Below, one piece after another: positions 28,467 through 36,405 of a stretch of 64,000 bases of DNA. Within the stretch, counting starts at the first letter, position 1. Each line of letters opens with the position of its first letter. The stretch spans positions 248,001-312,000 of the forward strand of contig NZ_CP071608.1 in assembly GCF_017357225.1 (NCBI RefSeq), read 5' to 3'. The position numbers and the translations under genes are program-made. Origin of the DNA: Rhizobium binae. Lineage in GTDB: Bacteria; Pseudomonadota; Alphaproteobacteria; Rhizobiales; Rhizobiaceae. Below the pieces are notes generated by a model, which was given only the letters and a program-made list of their open reading frames with translations, did not search any database and was not told the origin of the DNA.

Positions 28467-29647
28467 TGAATTTCCCCGTCAAGATCATGCAGGACGGTCT
28501 TGTCACAAGGGTGGCCCGTGTCGCCGAAATTGCGGCGAAACACGCGGATACCGTTGATGCCGAGGCCCGCTTCCCTCGGGAAGCCGTCGATGCGATGAAG
28601 GCCGAAAGGCTGCTCGGCATCCAGGTGCCGCGCCATCTCGGCGGCGAATCCGCCTCGATCACCGAGATCGCCGAATTGTGCTCGATGCTCGGCCAGGCCT
28701 GCGCCGCAAGCGCCATGGTTTTCGCCATGCACCACATTAAGCTGTCGAGCCTCGTTGAACACGGCGCCGACAGCGAATGGCATCGCGGTTTCATGCGCCG
28801 CATCGCCGCCGAACAGCTGCTGATCGCATCCGCCACCACCGAAGGCGGTATCGGCGGAAACCTGCGCAACAGCATCTGTGCGGTCGAGGTCGATGGCGAC
28901 ACGTGCCGCCTCGAAAAGGATGCGACCGTCATTTCCTACGGCTCGCACGCCGACGCCATTCTCATCACCTCGCGTGCCCACGCGCAGGCGGCTTCCTCCG
29001 ATCAGGTGCTGACGGCCTTCCTCAAGGACCAGTACACGCTCGAGAAGACGCATGCCTGGAATACGCTCGGCATGCGCGGCACCTGTTCCGACGGCTTCCT
29101 CTTCAAGGGCCGGGCGCCGGCGCGACAGATCCTGCCGAAGCCTTTCGCCGAGATCGCGGCGCAATCCATGCTCGCTTCCTCGCATCTGCTCTGGAGCGGC
29201 GTCTGGTACGGCATCGCGGTCGATGCTGTTGCGCGCGCCCAGGCCTTCGTGCGCGCCGCTGCCCGCAAGGCGCCGGACGCCCAGCCGCCGGGCGCGCTGC
29301 GCCTCGCCGAGGTCTCGAACCTCCTGCAAATGGTGAAATCCAACGTCGTTGCCGGCCTCAAGGCCTATGAAGACGCCAAATCAGATCCGGACAGGCTGTC
29401 GTCGATGGGATTTGCGGTGGCGATGAACAACGTCAAGATCGCCTCTTCCGAGACGATCCTGGAGATCGTCAACCATGCGATGCTGATCTGCGGCATCATG
29501 GGCTACAAGAACGGCACGCCCTTCAGCCTCGGACGCCATCTGCGCGACGCCCATTCCGCTCAGCTCATGATCTCGAACGACCGCATCCTCGGCAATACGT
29601 CGAGCATGCTTCTCGTCCACAAGCAGGACACTAGCCTACTGGGGTAA
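28466..29647 (+). CDS. Acyl-CoA dehydrogenase family protein
   Basis: This 393-residue flavoprotein follows the acyl-CoA dehydrogenase layout: an N-terminal helical domain ([20 protein letters not shown], about residues 45-65), a middle beta domain ([20 protein letters not shown]) and a C-terminal helical domain. In this gene context the substrate is likely an aminoacyl or acyl group on the adjacent carrier protein rather than a CoA ester, as in dehydrogenases that oxidise carrier-bound amino acids. That is inference from gene order. It is translationally coupled to the ACP gene and ends four bases before the ligase start. Confidence 0.85.
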   Translation: MNFPVKIMQDGLVTRVARVAEIAAKHADTVDAEARFPREAVDAMKAERLLGIQVPRHLGGESASITEIAELCSMLGQACAASAMVFAMHHIKLSSLVEHGADSEWHRGFMRRIAAEQLLIASATTEGGIGGNLRNSICAVEVDGDTCRLEKDATVISYGSHADAILITSRAHAQAASSDQVLTAFLKDQYTLEKTHAWNTLGMRGTCSDGFLFKGRAPARQILPKPFAEIAAQSMLASSHLLWSGVWYGIAVDAVARAQAFVRAAARKAPDAQPPGALRLAEVSNLLQMVKSNVVAGLKAYEDAKSDPDRLSSMGFAVAMNNVKIASSETILEIVNHAMLICGIMGYKNGTPFSLGRHLRDAHSAQLMISNDRILGNTSSMLLVHKQDTSLLG

Positions 29648-29651
29648 AGTC

Positions 29652-30560
29652 ATGGATATGCAGACCTCGTTCCTGGACCGGCTCTTCGAGTCCGGCCTGC
29701 TGATCGATACCGGTGTTGACGGTCTCTATGGCCGCAGCGGCCAGTTCGAAGATGTCATCGCCGCCTTCGAACGCCTGATCGATACATTCGGTGGCGCCGA
29801 CGGCGCCGAGGCGATGCGTTTCCCGCCCGGCATGAACCGCGCGCTCTTCGAAAAGAGCGGTTACATGAAGAGCTTTCCGCAGCTTGCCGGCACGGTGCAC
29901 AGCTTCTGCGGCAGCGAGCTCGATCATATGAGCCTGCTTGAATGCATGGAGGTCGGCGACGACTGGACCAAGGATCAGAAGGCGACCGATATCGTGCTGA
30001 CGCCGGCCGCCTGCTACCCGCTCTATCCGACGGTTGCCAAGCGCGGCAACCTGCCGAAAACGGGAGGCCTCTTCGATCTGCAGTCCTACTGCTTCCGCCA
30101 TGAGCCGTCGAAGGACCCTGCCCGCCAGCAGCTATTTCGCATGCGCGAATATGTCTGCATGGGAACGGAGCAGCACGTCACCGATTTTCGCCAGAAATGG
30201 ATGGACCGCGGCGTCGAGATGATGAAGCAGGTCGGCCTCGATGTGACCATCGATGTTGCCAACGACCCGTTCTTCGGCCGTGCGGGCAAGATGATGGTCA
30301 ACAATCAGCGCGACCAGAACCTGAAGTTCGAACTGCTGATCCCGATCACGTCGACCGCCAATCCGACGGCCTGCATGAGCTTCAATTACCATCAGGATTC
30401 TTTCGGCCTGAAGTGGGCTCTCAATCTCGAAGACGGTAGCGTCGCGCACACCGCCTGCGTCGGCTTCGGCCTGGAGCGCATCGCGCTCGCCCTCTTCCAC
30501 CATCACGGCCTCGACGTAAAGCAATGGCCGGCCAGCGTCCGGAAAGCGCTATGGGGCTGA
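29652..30560 (+). CDS. Amino acid:[carrier protein] ligase, SerRS-like
   Basis: This 302-residue enzyme is a class II aminoacyl-tRNA synthetase catalytic core without the N-terminal tRNA-binding arm. Motif 2 is visible around [10 protein letters not shown] and motif 3 as [12 protein letters not shown]. The zinc ligands known for the Bradyrhizobium enzyme Bll0957 (Cys, Glu, Cys) are present as C121 (AACYP), E166 (REYVC) and C269 (TACVG), each ten positions lower than in that protein. That family activates glycine or alanine with ATP and transfers it to the phosphopantetheine of a small carrier protein, not to tRNA. The carrier gene lies two genes upstream. The amino acid used here cannot be read directly. 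Confidence 0.93.
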   Translation: MDMQTSFLDRLFESGLLIDTGVDGLYGRSGQFEDVIAAFERLIDTFGGADGAEAMRFPPGMNRALFEKSGYMKSFPQLAGTVHSFCGSELDHMSLLECMEVGDDWTKDQKATDIVLTPAACYPLYPTVAKRGNLPKTGGLFDLQSYCFRHEPSKDPARQQLFRMREYVCMGTEQHVTDFRQKWMDRGVEMMKQVGLDVTIDVANDPFFGRAGKMMVNNQRDQNLKFELLIPITSTANPTACMSFNYHQDSFGLKWALNLEDGSVAHTACVGFGLERIALALFHHHGLDVKQWPASVRKALWG

Positions 30561-31543
30561 GCAAATCGATGACATCGGTATTTTCGGGGGTATTTTCGGG
30601 AATCGACCCGGAAACCTACCGGGCGCATGCGCTGCATTCCGGTGAGCGCGCCTGGCCGGAAACCAATTGCTATGTCGATCTCTGGATCGAGGTTCTGGCG
30701 ACATCAGGCGTTGCGCCGGAGGCGATGCTGGGTTTTACCCTGACGCAGGATTTCGAGGGCGACCAGTTCACCTTCTTCAAGGTGCCGCTTGAGGATCTCG
30801 AAGCGCTCTACGGCATTCGTGCGACCGAGCTTGCCATCTACGACAGTGTCGAACGCCATGTCGAGGTGCAGATCGCGCGGGGCCGTCTCTGCCTGATCGA
30901 AATGGATTCCTTCTACATGCCGGATACGCGCGGCACCGCCTACCGGCAGGAGCATGGCAAGACGACGGTTGCGGTCAACCGGCTTGATGTTGCGGCAAAG
31001 CGCGTCGAGTATTTTCACAATGCCGGCTATTTCCGCCTCGAAGGCGAGGATTTCGATGGGCTGTTCCAGCAGCAGCTGACGGAGAACGACCCACCCTTCT
31101 TGCCCTATACGGAATTTGCCCGGTTTCCGGAAAAGCCCGCCGACGAAGCGCATCTGCGCGCGACCGCGCGACGGCTTGCCGGTTTTCATTTTGCCCGGCG
31201 TCCCCGCGAGAACCCGATCCGCGCCTTTGCAAGCGTCTTTCCGCAACAGGTCGAAGCGGTGGCGGAACAGCCGTTCGGCTTCTTCCACAAATACGCCTTC
31301 AACACGCTTCGCCAGGTCGGCGCCAATTTCGAGCTGGCGGCCGATCATCTCACCTGGCTTTCCCCTGGTGAATTCGCGGCTGCCGCAGAGCATGCCGGGC
31401 GCATTTCGGAGGTGGCGAAGTCGGTGCAGTTCCAGCTTGCCCGCGCCGTCACCCGCAGGAAGTTCGAGCCGTTGCAGGCAGCACTTGATCCGGCCGCCGA
31501 TGCATGGGATTCCATGATGGGGTCGCTTGCGGGGCGAATCTGA
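30551..31543 (+). CDS. DUF1839 family protein
   Basis: This 330-residue protein starts at the ATG at 30551, overlapping the ligase stop by ten bases. Recognisable segments are [40 protein letters not shown] and GHTTV-like [16 protein letters not shown]1839 proteins regularly accompany the amino acid:carrier protein ligases, and no activity is established. The pattern of alternating strands and the conserved Cys at YVDLW could suit an acyl- or aminoacyl-transferring enzyme that takes the amino acid from the carrier, but this is speculation. Confidence 0.85.
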   Translation: MGLSKSMTSVFSGVFSGIDPETYRAHALHSGERAWPETNCYVDLWIEVLATSGVAPEAMLGFTLTQDFEGDQFTFFKVPLEDLEALYGIRATELAIYDSVERHVEVQIARGRLCLIEMDSFYMPDTRGTAYRQEHGKTTVAVNRLDVAAKRVEYFHNAGYFRLEGEDFDGLFQQQLTENDPPFLPYTEFARFPEKPADEAHLRATARRLAGFHFARRPRENPIRAFASVFPQQVEAVAEQPFGFFHKYAFNTLRQVGANFELAADHLTWLSPGEFAAAAEHAGRISEVAKSVQFQLARAVTRRKFEPLQAALDPAADAWDSMMGSLAGRI

Positions 31544-31559
31544 GGCCGGAGATCTGACC

Positions 31560-31658
31560 ATGCGGGGGCGTTTGGCAAGCATCGGTGCCGAGGAAAGTCT
31601 ACTTTCCGAAGGCTGGAACCTGATCCTGACGGAGCCGGGGGCCTGCGCCGTGCGATGA
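31560..31658 (+). pseudogene. Truncated fifth gene of the ACP operon, possibly a beta-mannosidase-like hydrolase
   Basis: A short frame with GGAG eight bases upstream reads SIGAEESLLSEGWNLILTEP and GACA, then leaves the conserved sequence and stops. The phrase LSEGWNL..TEPGA resembles the N-terminus of the glycoside-hydrolase-2-type proteins that I recall following DUF1839 in other rhizobia. Only about 30 codons survive, so the operon lost its distal part through a deletion or recombination with its breakpoint near 31650. Confidence 0.5.
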
Positions 31659-32068
31659 CGCAGACAGCGCGGCGGCGTGAGCCTTGCCAGGAGGGCGCGT
31701 TTTTAGTGCGAGCTGATGTGCTGGAGGAGGAATGCGGGCTGTCGGTCGCAAGGGGTTCTTTCCCCCGGGTTTCGGAGTCTTAGCCCGGCTCCCGCCGGTC
31801 TGCCCTTCGTTTTCGCTGGGGTCTGAACCGGCGGCCGGTCGTTTCAAGGCCGCTGGCGCGCCGCGGAGCGGCCGGTGCAGCCTTCCTCGCAAAACGGGTT
31901 CGCGCCCTTCGCAGGGCTTTACCCCGCTTGTCCGCAAACCCGTTTCGCTCGTCCGGCCGTCCCGGACCTGTGAAAGCGCCCGTCCTCAACCGGTTCCTGT
32001 CGCCGCATCGAAGGGCAGACCGGCAGGGGCCGGAGCCGCTTCGGTGAAAACCACGAAAGGAAGATCCC
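31659..32068 (+). other. GC-rich leader with inverted repeats
   Basis: No gene is recognised. The segment includes the arms AAACGGGTTCGCG (31894-31906) and CGCAAACCCGTTT (31934-31946), which pair at 12 of 13 positions around a small inner hairpin. The interval 31907-31933 matches the leader of the ParB-like gene. It appears to be the leader of the gene at 32122. Confidence 0.5.
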
Positions 32069-32121
32069 ATGGCCAAGCCCGCAACCAATCGACCTGCCGC
32101 CCGCGTCGTGCCACCCTTGAA

Positions 32122-32637
32122 ATGGTCAGGCTCACTTGCCCGGACACCACGCAGGCAATGCTGATCGCCGAGAGTTTCGGGACCGCGGTGGGCGACAGCG
32201 ACGGCATCCGTGACCTCCACGAGCGTCTGATCATTGAGACCGCCGACAGCCTCTCGGAAGGCCTCGGTGAGAAGGCAATGCAGATCCATCTCCAGCGCAT
32301 CGTCGGAGCCTATGTCGGCTCGGCGCACGGAGCCGGCCAGTTCTACAGTCGGGCAGTCTCCGAGGCGCGAGACGCCACCGCCAAATCGGCAAACGATGCC
32401 CGTGACGAGGATCTCGATGGCCCGGTCGGCTACGACAGCGCCGCCCAACGCAAGCGTGAATTCGCCGCTGACATGGGCATACAGTCCCACGCGCTGCGGA
32501 TGGCCGCCGAGGGCGCAGTCGCAGCTTACGGCCACGTCATCGGCGAAGCCTGGAAGCCTTTCGACCGCCCGGTCGAAAACCCAGGCCAGTCGCTCGACCG
32601 CAAGGCGGCCGAGGCGCAGATGGCGGCTCTCGGTTGA
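32122..32637 (+). CDS. Conserved plasmid protein of unknown function, N-terminus possibly frameshifted
   Basis: The 171-residue frame reads MVRLTCPDTTQAMLIAESFG, GLGEKAMQIHLQRIVGAYVG and QSHALRMAAEGAVAAYGHVI. I do not know a function; the segments are alpha-helical. The best ribosome binding site (GGAAGATCCC) and ATG are at 32069 in another frame (MAKPATNRPAAR), and joining the two frames requires one missing base near 32107. The ancestral protein was probably about 190 residues, beginning at 32069. Whether the present gene is expressed from 32122 or is inactive is open. Confidence 0.6.
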   Translation: MVRLTCPDTTQAMLIAESFGTAVGDSDGIRDLHERLIIETADSLSEGLGEKAMQIHLQRIVGAYVGSAHGAGQFYSRAVSEARDATAKSANDARDEDLDGPVGYDSAAQRKREFAADMGIQSHALRMAAEGAVAAYGHVIGEAWKPFDRPVENPGQSLDRKAAEAQMAALG

Positions 32638-32688
32638 GCCGTTTCGGGCGGAGCTTCGGCTCCGCTTCTTCTTCCGTCTCTCTGATTA

Positions 32689-32715
32689 GGCCGGTTCCTT
32701 TCGGACCGGCCTTTT
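32689..32715 (+). terminator. Rho-independent terminator
   Basis: GGCCGGTtCC-ttt-GGACCGGCC-TTTT forms a strong 9-bp hairpin ahead of four T, 50 bases after the gene ending at 32637. A GC-rich leader of about 220 bases for the ArdC gene follows, with no other gene in it. Confidence 0.85.
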
Positions 32716-32939
32716 CCATGTCATCCGATGGAAGAGAGAGGGAAGAGGAAGGACCCTGCCCGCCACGCGGTCCCGTCCCGGTCGGCGGTCCTGCAGGAGC
32801 CGGCGGCCTGCCGCAACGGCTTCGCCGTCCTTCTCTCCGTTCCGGCCGTTCCGGTGCGGCCGACCGCCTGATCGGTCCTGCTTTCGGACCTCCGCGACGG
32901 GGCCGCGATTGGCGCGGCTCCAAAACGGAGGAAATGGCC

Positions 32940-33866
32940 ATGAGCAGGAAAGCCGAAGGCGAGCGCGCCGACATCTATGCGCGGATCACGGATAGGATCG
33001 TCGCCGATCTCGAAAAAGGCGTGAAGCCCTGGATGAAACCCTGGCACACGGCCAACACGGATCGCCGGATTACCAGACCGCTGCGCCACAACGGTCAGGC
33101 CTATTCGGGCATGAATATTCTCTTGTTATGGTCGGAGGGAATGGCCCGCGGCTTCACCTCACCCATGTGGATGACCTTCAAGCAGGCGCTCGAACTCGGA
33201 GCCGCTGTGCGCAAGGGCGAGACCGGTTCGACGGTCGTCTTCGCCAGCCGCTTCACCAAGTCCGAGGCGGACGGCAATGGTGGAGAAGTCGACCGGGAAA
33301 TCCCGTTTCTGAAAGCATATACAGTGTTCAACATCGAGCAGATCGACGGGCTGCCGGAGCCGTACCATCACAAACCCGGTCCGGTGCTCGATCCTGACGA
33401 GCGCATGGAGCACGCCGATCGCTTTTTCCGCAACACCGGCGCAGTCATCCGCCATGGTGGGGTGCAGGCCTATTATTCGCCAGTCACGGACCACATCCAG
33501 ATGCCGCAGTTCGAGACGTTCCGCGACGCCGCGTCTTACGTGGCAACCCTGAGTCACGAAAGTTGCCATTGGACGGCGCGCGCCGATCGCGTCGGGCGCG
33601 ATCTCAGCCGATATGCCAAAGACAAGAGCGAGCGGGCTCGCGAAGAACTGATCGCCGAACTTGGAAGCTGCTTCCTTTGCGCTGATCTCGGGATCGCACC
33701 GGAGCTGGAGCCACGGCCGGACCATGCGTCTTACCTCGGCTCGTGGTTGAAGGTTCTATCCGACGACAGGCGGGCTATCTTCCAAGCCGCGGCACATGCC
33801 CAGCGTTCTGTCAACTTTCTGCACGGACTCCAGCGCGTTCAGGCCGACAACAGAGCGGCTGCGTAG
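32940..33866 (+). CDS. ardC: ArdC-type antirestriction protein with zincin-like metallopeptidase domain
   Basis: This 308-residue protein has an N-terminal ssDNA-binding ArdC domain (ADIYARITDRIVADLEKGVK, about residues 10-30; RHNGQAYSGMNILLLW) and a C-terminal zincin-like domain with the metal motif HESCHW (HExxH) near residue 200, plus a downstream EE(L)IAELGSCFL glutamate region. ArdC proteins shield incoming plasmid DNA from host restriction during conjugation. The start at 32940 is preferred because GGAGG lies eight bases before it; an ATG at 32934 is too close to that site. It fits a conjugative plasmid. Confidence 0.9.
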   Translation: MSRKAEGERADIYARITDRIVADLEKGVKPWMKPWHTANTDRRITRPLRHNGQAYSGMNILLLWSEGMARGFTSPMWMTFKQALELGAAVRKGETGSTVVFASRFTKSEADGNGGEVDREIPFLKAYTVFNIEQIDGLPEPYHHKPGPVLDPDERMEHADRFFRNTGAVIRHGGVQAYYSPVTDHIQMPQFETFRDAASYVATLSHESCHWTARADRVGRDLSRYAKDKSERAREELIAELGSCFLCADLGIAPELEPRPDHASYLGSWLKVLSDDRRAIFQAAAHAQRSVNFLHGLQRVQADNRAAA

Positions 33867-33872
33867 GAGACA

Positions 33873-34049
33873 CTAAGGTCGGTCGTTGTCACCCGCAACG
33901 GCCAACAGCTCATTCGGCTCTCTCTCCGCCAGGGCATGCGGATCGGACGTGAGGTCCAGCTTCCCCCAGATCGATGGTTTCCGATCGGCGGCTTTCAGCT
34001 TTCGGCATTGCTTAATTTCGACGGTAAACGGCTTTGTCTGCTGACGCAT
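33873..34049 (-). CDS. Small hypothetical protein
   Basis: This 58-residue basic protein begins MRQQTKPFTVEIKQCRKLKA and continues with PSIWGKLDLT. I do not recognise a family. It is included because GGAGGATCT directly precedes the ATG at 34049, a near-ideal ribosome binding site, and because the composition is protein-like. It converges with ardC, ending seven bases from its stop. Confidence 0.55.
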   Translation of the reverse strand: MRQQTKPFTVEIKQCRKLKAADRKPSIWGKLDLTSDPHALAEREPNELLAVAGDNDRP

Positions 34050-34510
34050 AGATCCTCCAAGCGACGAATCTCGGCCCGACAATATCGCGTTGATAACGGG
34101 AGGCAACTGCCCGGCTGGACGAGTTTGTCGTATCCGAAGTCACCGCTAAGACTTAGAGACAGAGGAACGGCTTCGCGACCGGGCTGTTCCGCCGGGGCAA
34201 CGATACTGGCGAGGGCGCCATCGACCTGTTCCTCACACCGCTGTCATGGGCCACGTCCTCCGCGGGCTCGATGAGGCATGTCTGATCGGAGACCGGCTTC
34301 GCCTCGATCGTTCTCCCGCAACGGCCGTCCGCAACTTTCTTCCCCTGCGAACTGCGTTCGCATTCCTCGCGGCCCAAGAAAGCTGCTCCCGGCCGCCTTC
34401 CTCTTCGTTTCAGCCCCTTCGGGGTGCGGTCCGATCGTCCCCGATCCTTGCGACAGCCATCGAGGCCGCGAAGGGCGCGGCCCGAAACAACCGAAAGAAA
34501 GGAACAGACA
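34050..34510. other. Gene-free stretch, leader of DUF736 gene
   Basis: No gene is recognised. The right half (34300-34510) is a pyrimidine-rich, GC-rich leader similar in style to those before ardC and the ParB-like gene, and precedes the ATG at 34511 with AAGGAACAGACA. Confidence 0.45.
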
Positions 34511-34822
34511 ATGGCTACCATCGGCACCTTCACCTCCACCGAAAGCGGCTTCACCGGCTCGATCCGCACCCTCGCACTCAACGTCAAGGCCCGCATCGCC
34601 CGCATCGAAAACCCCTCCGACAAGGGTCCGCACTTCCGTATCTACGCCGGCAATGTCGAGCTGGGTGCCGCCTGGCAGAAGCGCTCCAGCGAGACCGACC
34701 GCGACTACCTCTCGGTCAAGCTGGACGACCCGAGCTTCCCGGCGCCGATCTACGCAACGCTCACCGAGGTCGAAGGCGAGGACGGCTACCAGCTGATCTG
34801 GTCCCGCCCCAACCGGGATTGA
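34511..34822 (+). CDS. DUF736 family protein
   Basis: This 103-residue protein reads [62 protein letters not shown]736 proteins are small, beta-rich, widespread on alphaproteobacterial plasmids and integrative elements, and have no assigned biochemical role. The length is the usual one for the family. It is monocistronic with a hairpin 11 bases behind the stop. Confidence 0.93.
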   Translation: MATIGTFTSTESGFTGSIRTLALNVKARIARIENPSDKGPHFRIYAGNVELGAAWQKRSSETDRDYLSVKLDDPSFPAPIYATLTEVEGEDGYQLIWSRPNRD

Positions 34823-34833
34823 GATCCCACCAA

Positions 34834-34857
34834 GGCCCCGCCGCCTAAGGCGGGGCC
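34834..34857 (+). terminator. Hairpin after DUF736 gene
   Basis: GGCCCCGCC-gcctaa-GGCGGGGCC is a perfect 9-bp stem without a T-run behind it. It may act as a weak terminator or as an mRNA 3'-end stabiliser. Confidence 0.5.
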
Positions 34858-35125
34858 AACGGGCCGCTTTGAGAAAGCAGGCAACGGGCGTCGAGCCCGT
34901 TTCCAGCTTTTTGGGTGCCATACGGGGAAGTGGGGTCTGCTCATATCAAGCCAATCGTGCCGTGGAGCCGGGCCAGCCTCAAGGACGAGCGGTCCCCCCA
35001 AAATGCTTGGCGCATTTCGGCTCCCCCACTCGCCGCCGCTGGCGGTCGCATGCGCGATCCTTGACCCTGACCCAACTCCACGCCGGCGGGCGTCATCTTT
35101 CTCAGACATCAAGGAGATGACGACG

Positions 35126-35290
35126 ATGACGATCGAACAACAAATCGAAGAACTGCGCGCCGAGCTGAACGCCTGCATTGAGCCCAGCGAGCGCCGCCAG
35201 ATCGAGGCCGAGCTTGAAATCGCCCAGGCCGAGCTGATCGTCGTGCTTGCCGAACAGGACGGTTCCATCGAGGCCGAGCCGCCCTTCTGA
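35126..35290 (+). CDS. Small coiled-coil protein of unknown function
   Basis: This 54-residue acidic protein (MTIEQQIEELRAELNACIEP, then ERRQIEAELEIAQAELIVVL) is almost wholly a predicted amphipathic helix or short coiled coil. The ATG at 35126 has AAGGAG nine bases upstream; ATG 35117 in the same frame is too near that site. The preceding 300 bases carry a GC-rich leader and no other gene. No function is known to me. Confidence 0.65.
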   Translation: MTIEQQIEELRAELNACIEPSERRQIEAELEIAQAELIVVLAEQDGSIEAEPPF

Positions 35291-35419
35291 GGACGGCATA
35301 TCACCGGCGCTGCCAGTCCGCCGCCATCCACAGTACGGAGAGGAGCGATCCGCTGCAACTTTCCTTTCGATCTCCTGTCATCGACATGGGATGCTGCATC
35401 CCGTCCGTCGCGCCGCAAA

Positions 35420-35487
35420 CTGCCGGCGCCAGAATTTTCCCCGCCGCATTGCGGCTCCTCGCGGGAGCAAAATTCAGGCGCCGGCAG
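35420..35487 (+). repeat. Long inverted repeat in the leader of a small gene
   Basis: The arms CTGCCGGCGCCAGAATTTT (35420-35438) and AAAATTCAGGCGCCGGCAG (35469-35487) pair at 18 of 19 positions. The 30-base interior itself holds GCCGC-att-GCGGC and a second short stem. As RNA this is a branched hairpin about 100 bases upstream of the GTG at 35584. It lacks a T-run, so it is not a simple terminator. Confidence 0.75.
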
Positions 35488-35583
35488 GTCCTCCACCTCC
35501 GTTTCAGCCTTTGAGGTGCGCCCCTCCTTGTCGGTCATGCGGCCCATCCCCGCGATGTCCGCATTTCGAAGGGAGAAAATACC

Positions 35584-35757
35584 GTGCAACAGCTCGCTCA
35601 ATTCCTCACCGCCACCGGCCGTCGGCTCCGCGTCCTCGGCAAGGTGATCTGTCACTTCTTCCGCAAGGGGAAACTCGGTCTCAAGCTCACAATCAAGATC
35701 CCGTTCTTCGTCGAGATCGGGGCGTCGTTCGAGACCGACTGGAACCGGCGAGAATAA
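35584..35757 (+). CDS. Small basic protein of unknown function
   Basis: This 57-residue protein starts at GTG after AAGGGAG and reads MQQLAQFLTATGRRLRVLGK, then FFRKGKLGLKLTIKIPFFVE, ending in ETDWNRRE. It is basic, with a short hydrophobic patch, and could be an amphipathic membrane-associated peptide. The family is not known to me. It is bracketed by the long inverted repeat upstream and a strong terminator eight bases downstream, so it is an independent transcription unit. Confidence 0.6.
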   Translation: MQQLAQFLTATGRRLRVLGKVICHFFRKGKLGLKLTIKIPFFVEIGASFETDWNRRE

Positions 35758-35764
35758 CGCGCCA

Positions 35765-35793
35765 ACAGGGGCCGCTTCGGCGGCCCCTGTTTC
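35765..35793 (+). terminator. Rho-independent terminator
   Basis: ACAGGGGCCGC-TTCG-GCGGCCCCTGT is a perfect 11-bp stem with a stable TTCG tetraloop, followed by TT. The stem is itself symmetrical enough to serve the minus-strand WGR gene that ends at 35822 as well. Confidence 0.8.
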
Positions 35794-35821
35794 GCCGTTT
35801 GAGAGATCGGAGACGATTGGG

Positions 35822-36130
35822 TCAGTTTTGCAAATATCGCAGAGTTGTTCTGGGCCGATAGCCGCGAGCACGTTTTTGCTTCAACAGCTCAAGGAACAAG
35901 CGAACCGCTTCTTCTTCCCGTTCGAAAACATGATGTTTCTCCTGCCCGCGCTTGCCTATCCTTCCCCATCGCCGGATCAGGCAAGCCTCTCCGAACATCG
36001 TCTGCTCGATCTCCATGGCATAATACCGAGCCATGTTCTTGGCTGGATCCGATCGTTCGACATAGAGCTGGTAGGGTTGCGAAATCATGCCGACATGATC
36101 GTCACCCGGCGTCGCCACGTCCAACGACAT
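35822..36130 (-). CDS. WGR domain protein
   Basis: This 102-residue protein consists of a single WGR domain: YQLYVERSDPAKNMARYYAM, then LIRRWGRIGKRGQEKHHVF with the defining WGR triplet, and EEEAVRLFLELLKQKRARGY. WGR domains occur in PARP enzymes and bind nucleic acid ends; free-standing versions are common on rhizobial plasmids with unknown roles. The ATG at 36130 is preceded by AGGA in the conserved motif TTGTAGGATTCACA; an ATG at 36088 is an alternative start closer to the domain. Confidence 0.85.
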   Translation of the reverse strand: MSLDVATPGDDHVGMISQPYQLYVERSDPAKNMARYYAMEIEQTMFGEACLIRRWGRIGKRGQEKHHVFEREEEAVRLFLELLKQKRARGYRPRTTLRYLQN

Positions 36131-36131
36131 A

Positions 36132-36145
36132 TGTGAATCCTACAA
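36132..36145 (-). promoter_or_regulatory. TTGTAGGATTCACA motif, WGR gene copy
   Basis: On the minus strand TTGTAGGATTCACA ends two bases before the WGR gene ATG. Fully identical 14-mers lie upstream of traC and at 63942, and an 11-base match upstream of traI. Confidence 0.6.
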
Positions 36146-36405
36146 GTGCGACCGATTCATTTTCGTGAAGAATGGCGCTCGAGCGAGGCGCCGACGGCGC
36201 ACGGCTCTAGTCGCGCTGCGACCGGAGCCCGCACGCGGTCTCCGCCCTGTCGGGTTACGATCCTCTCGCGGCAAGAAGCATGCCTCTTCCAAAAATTGTT
36301 GTCCGGAGACAGCCAAAAGGTCATGGCCATCGGAGATGGCAAGCGGTCGCGTCCCTACAGGACGCGGTTCTATCTCTCTCTGACACCCCATTTTGCACCC
36401 GCCGT

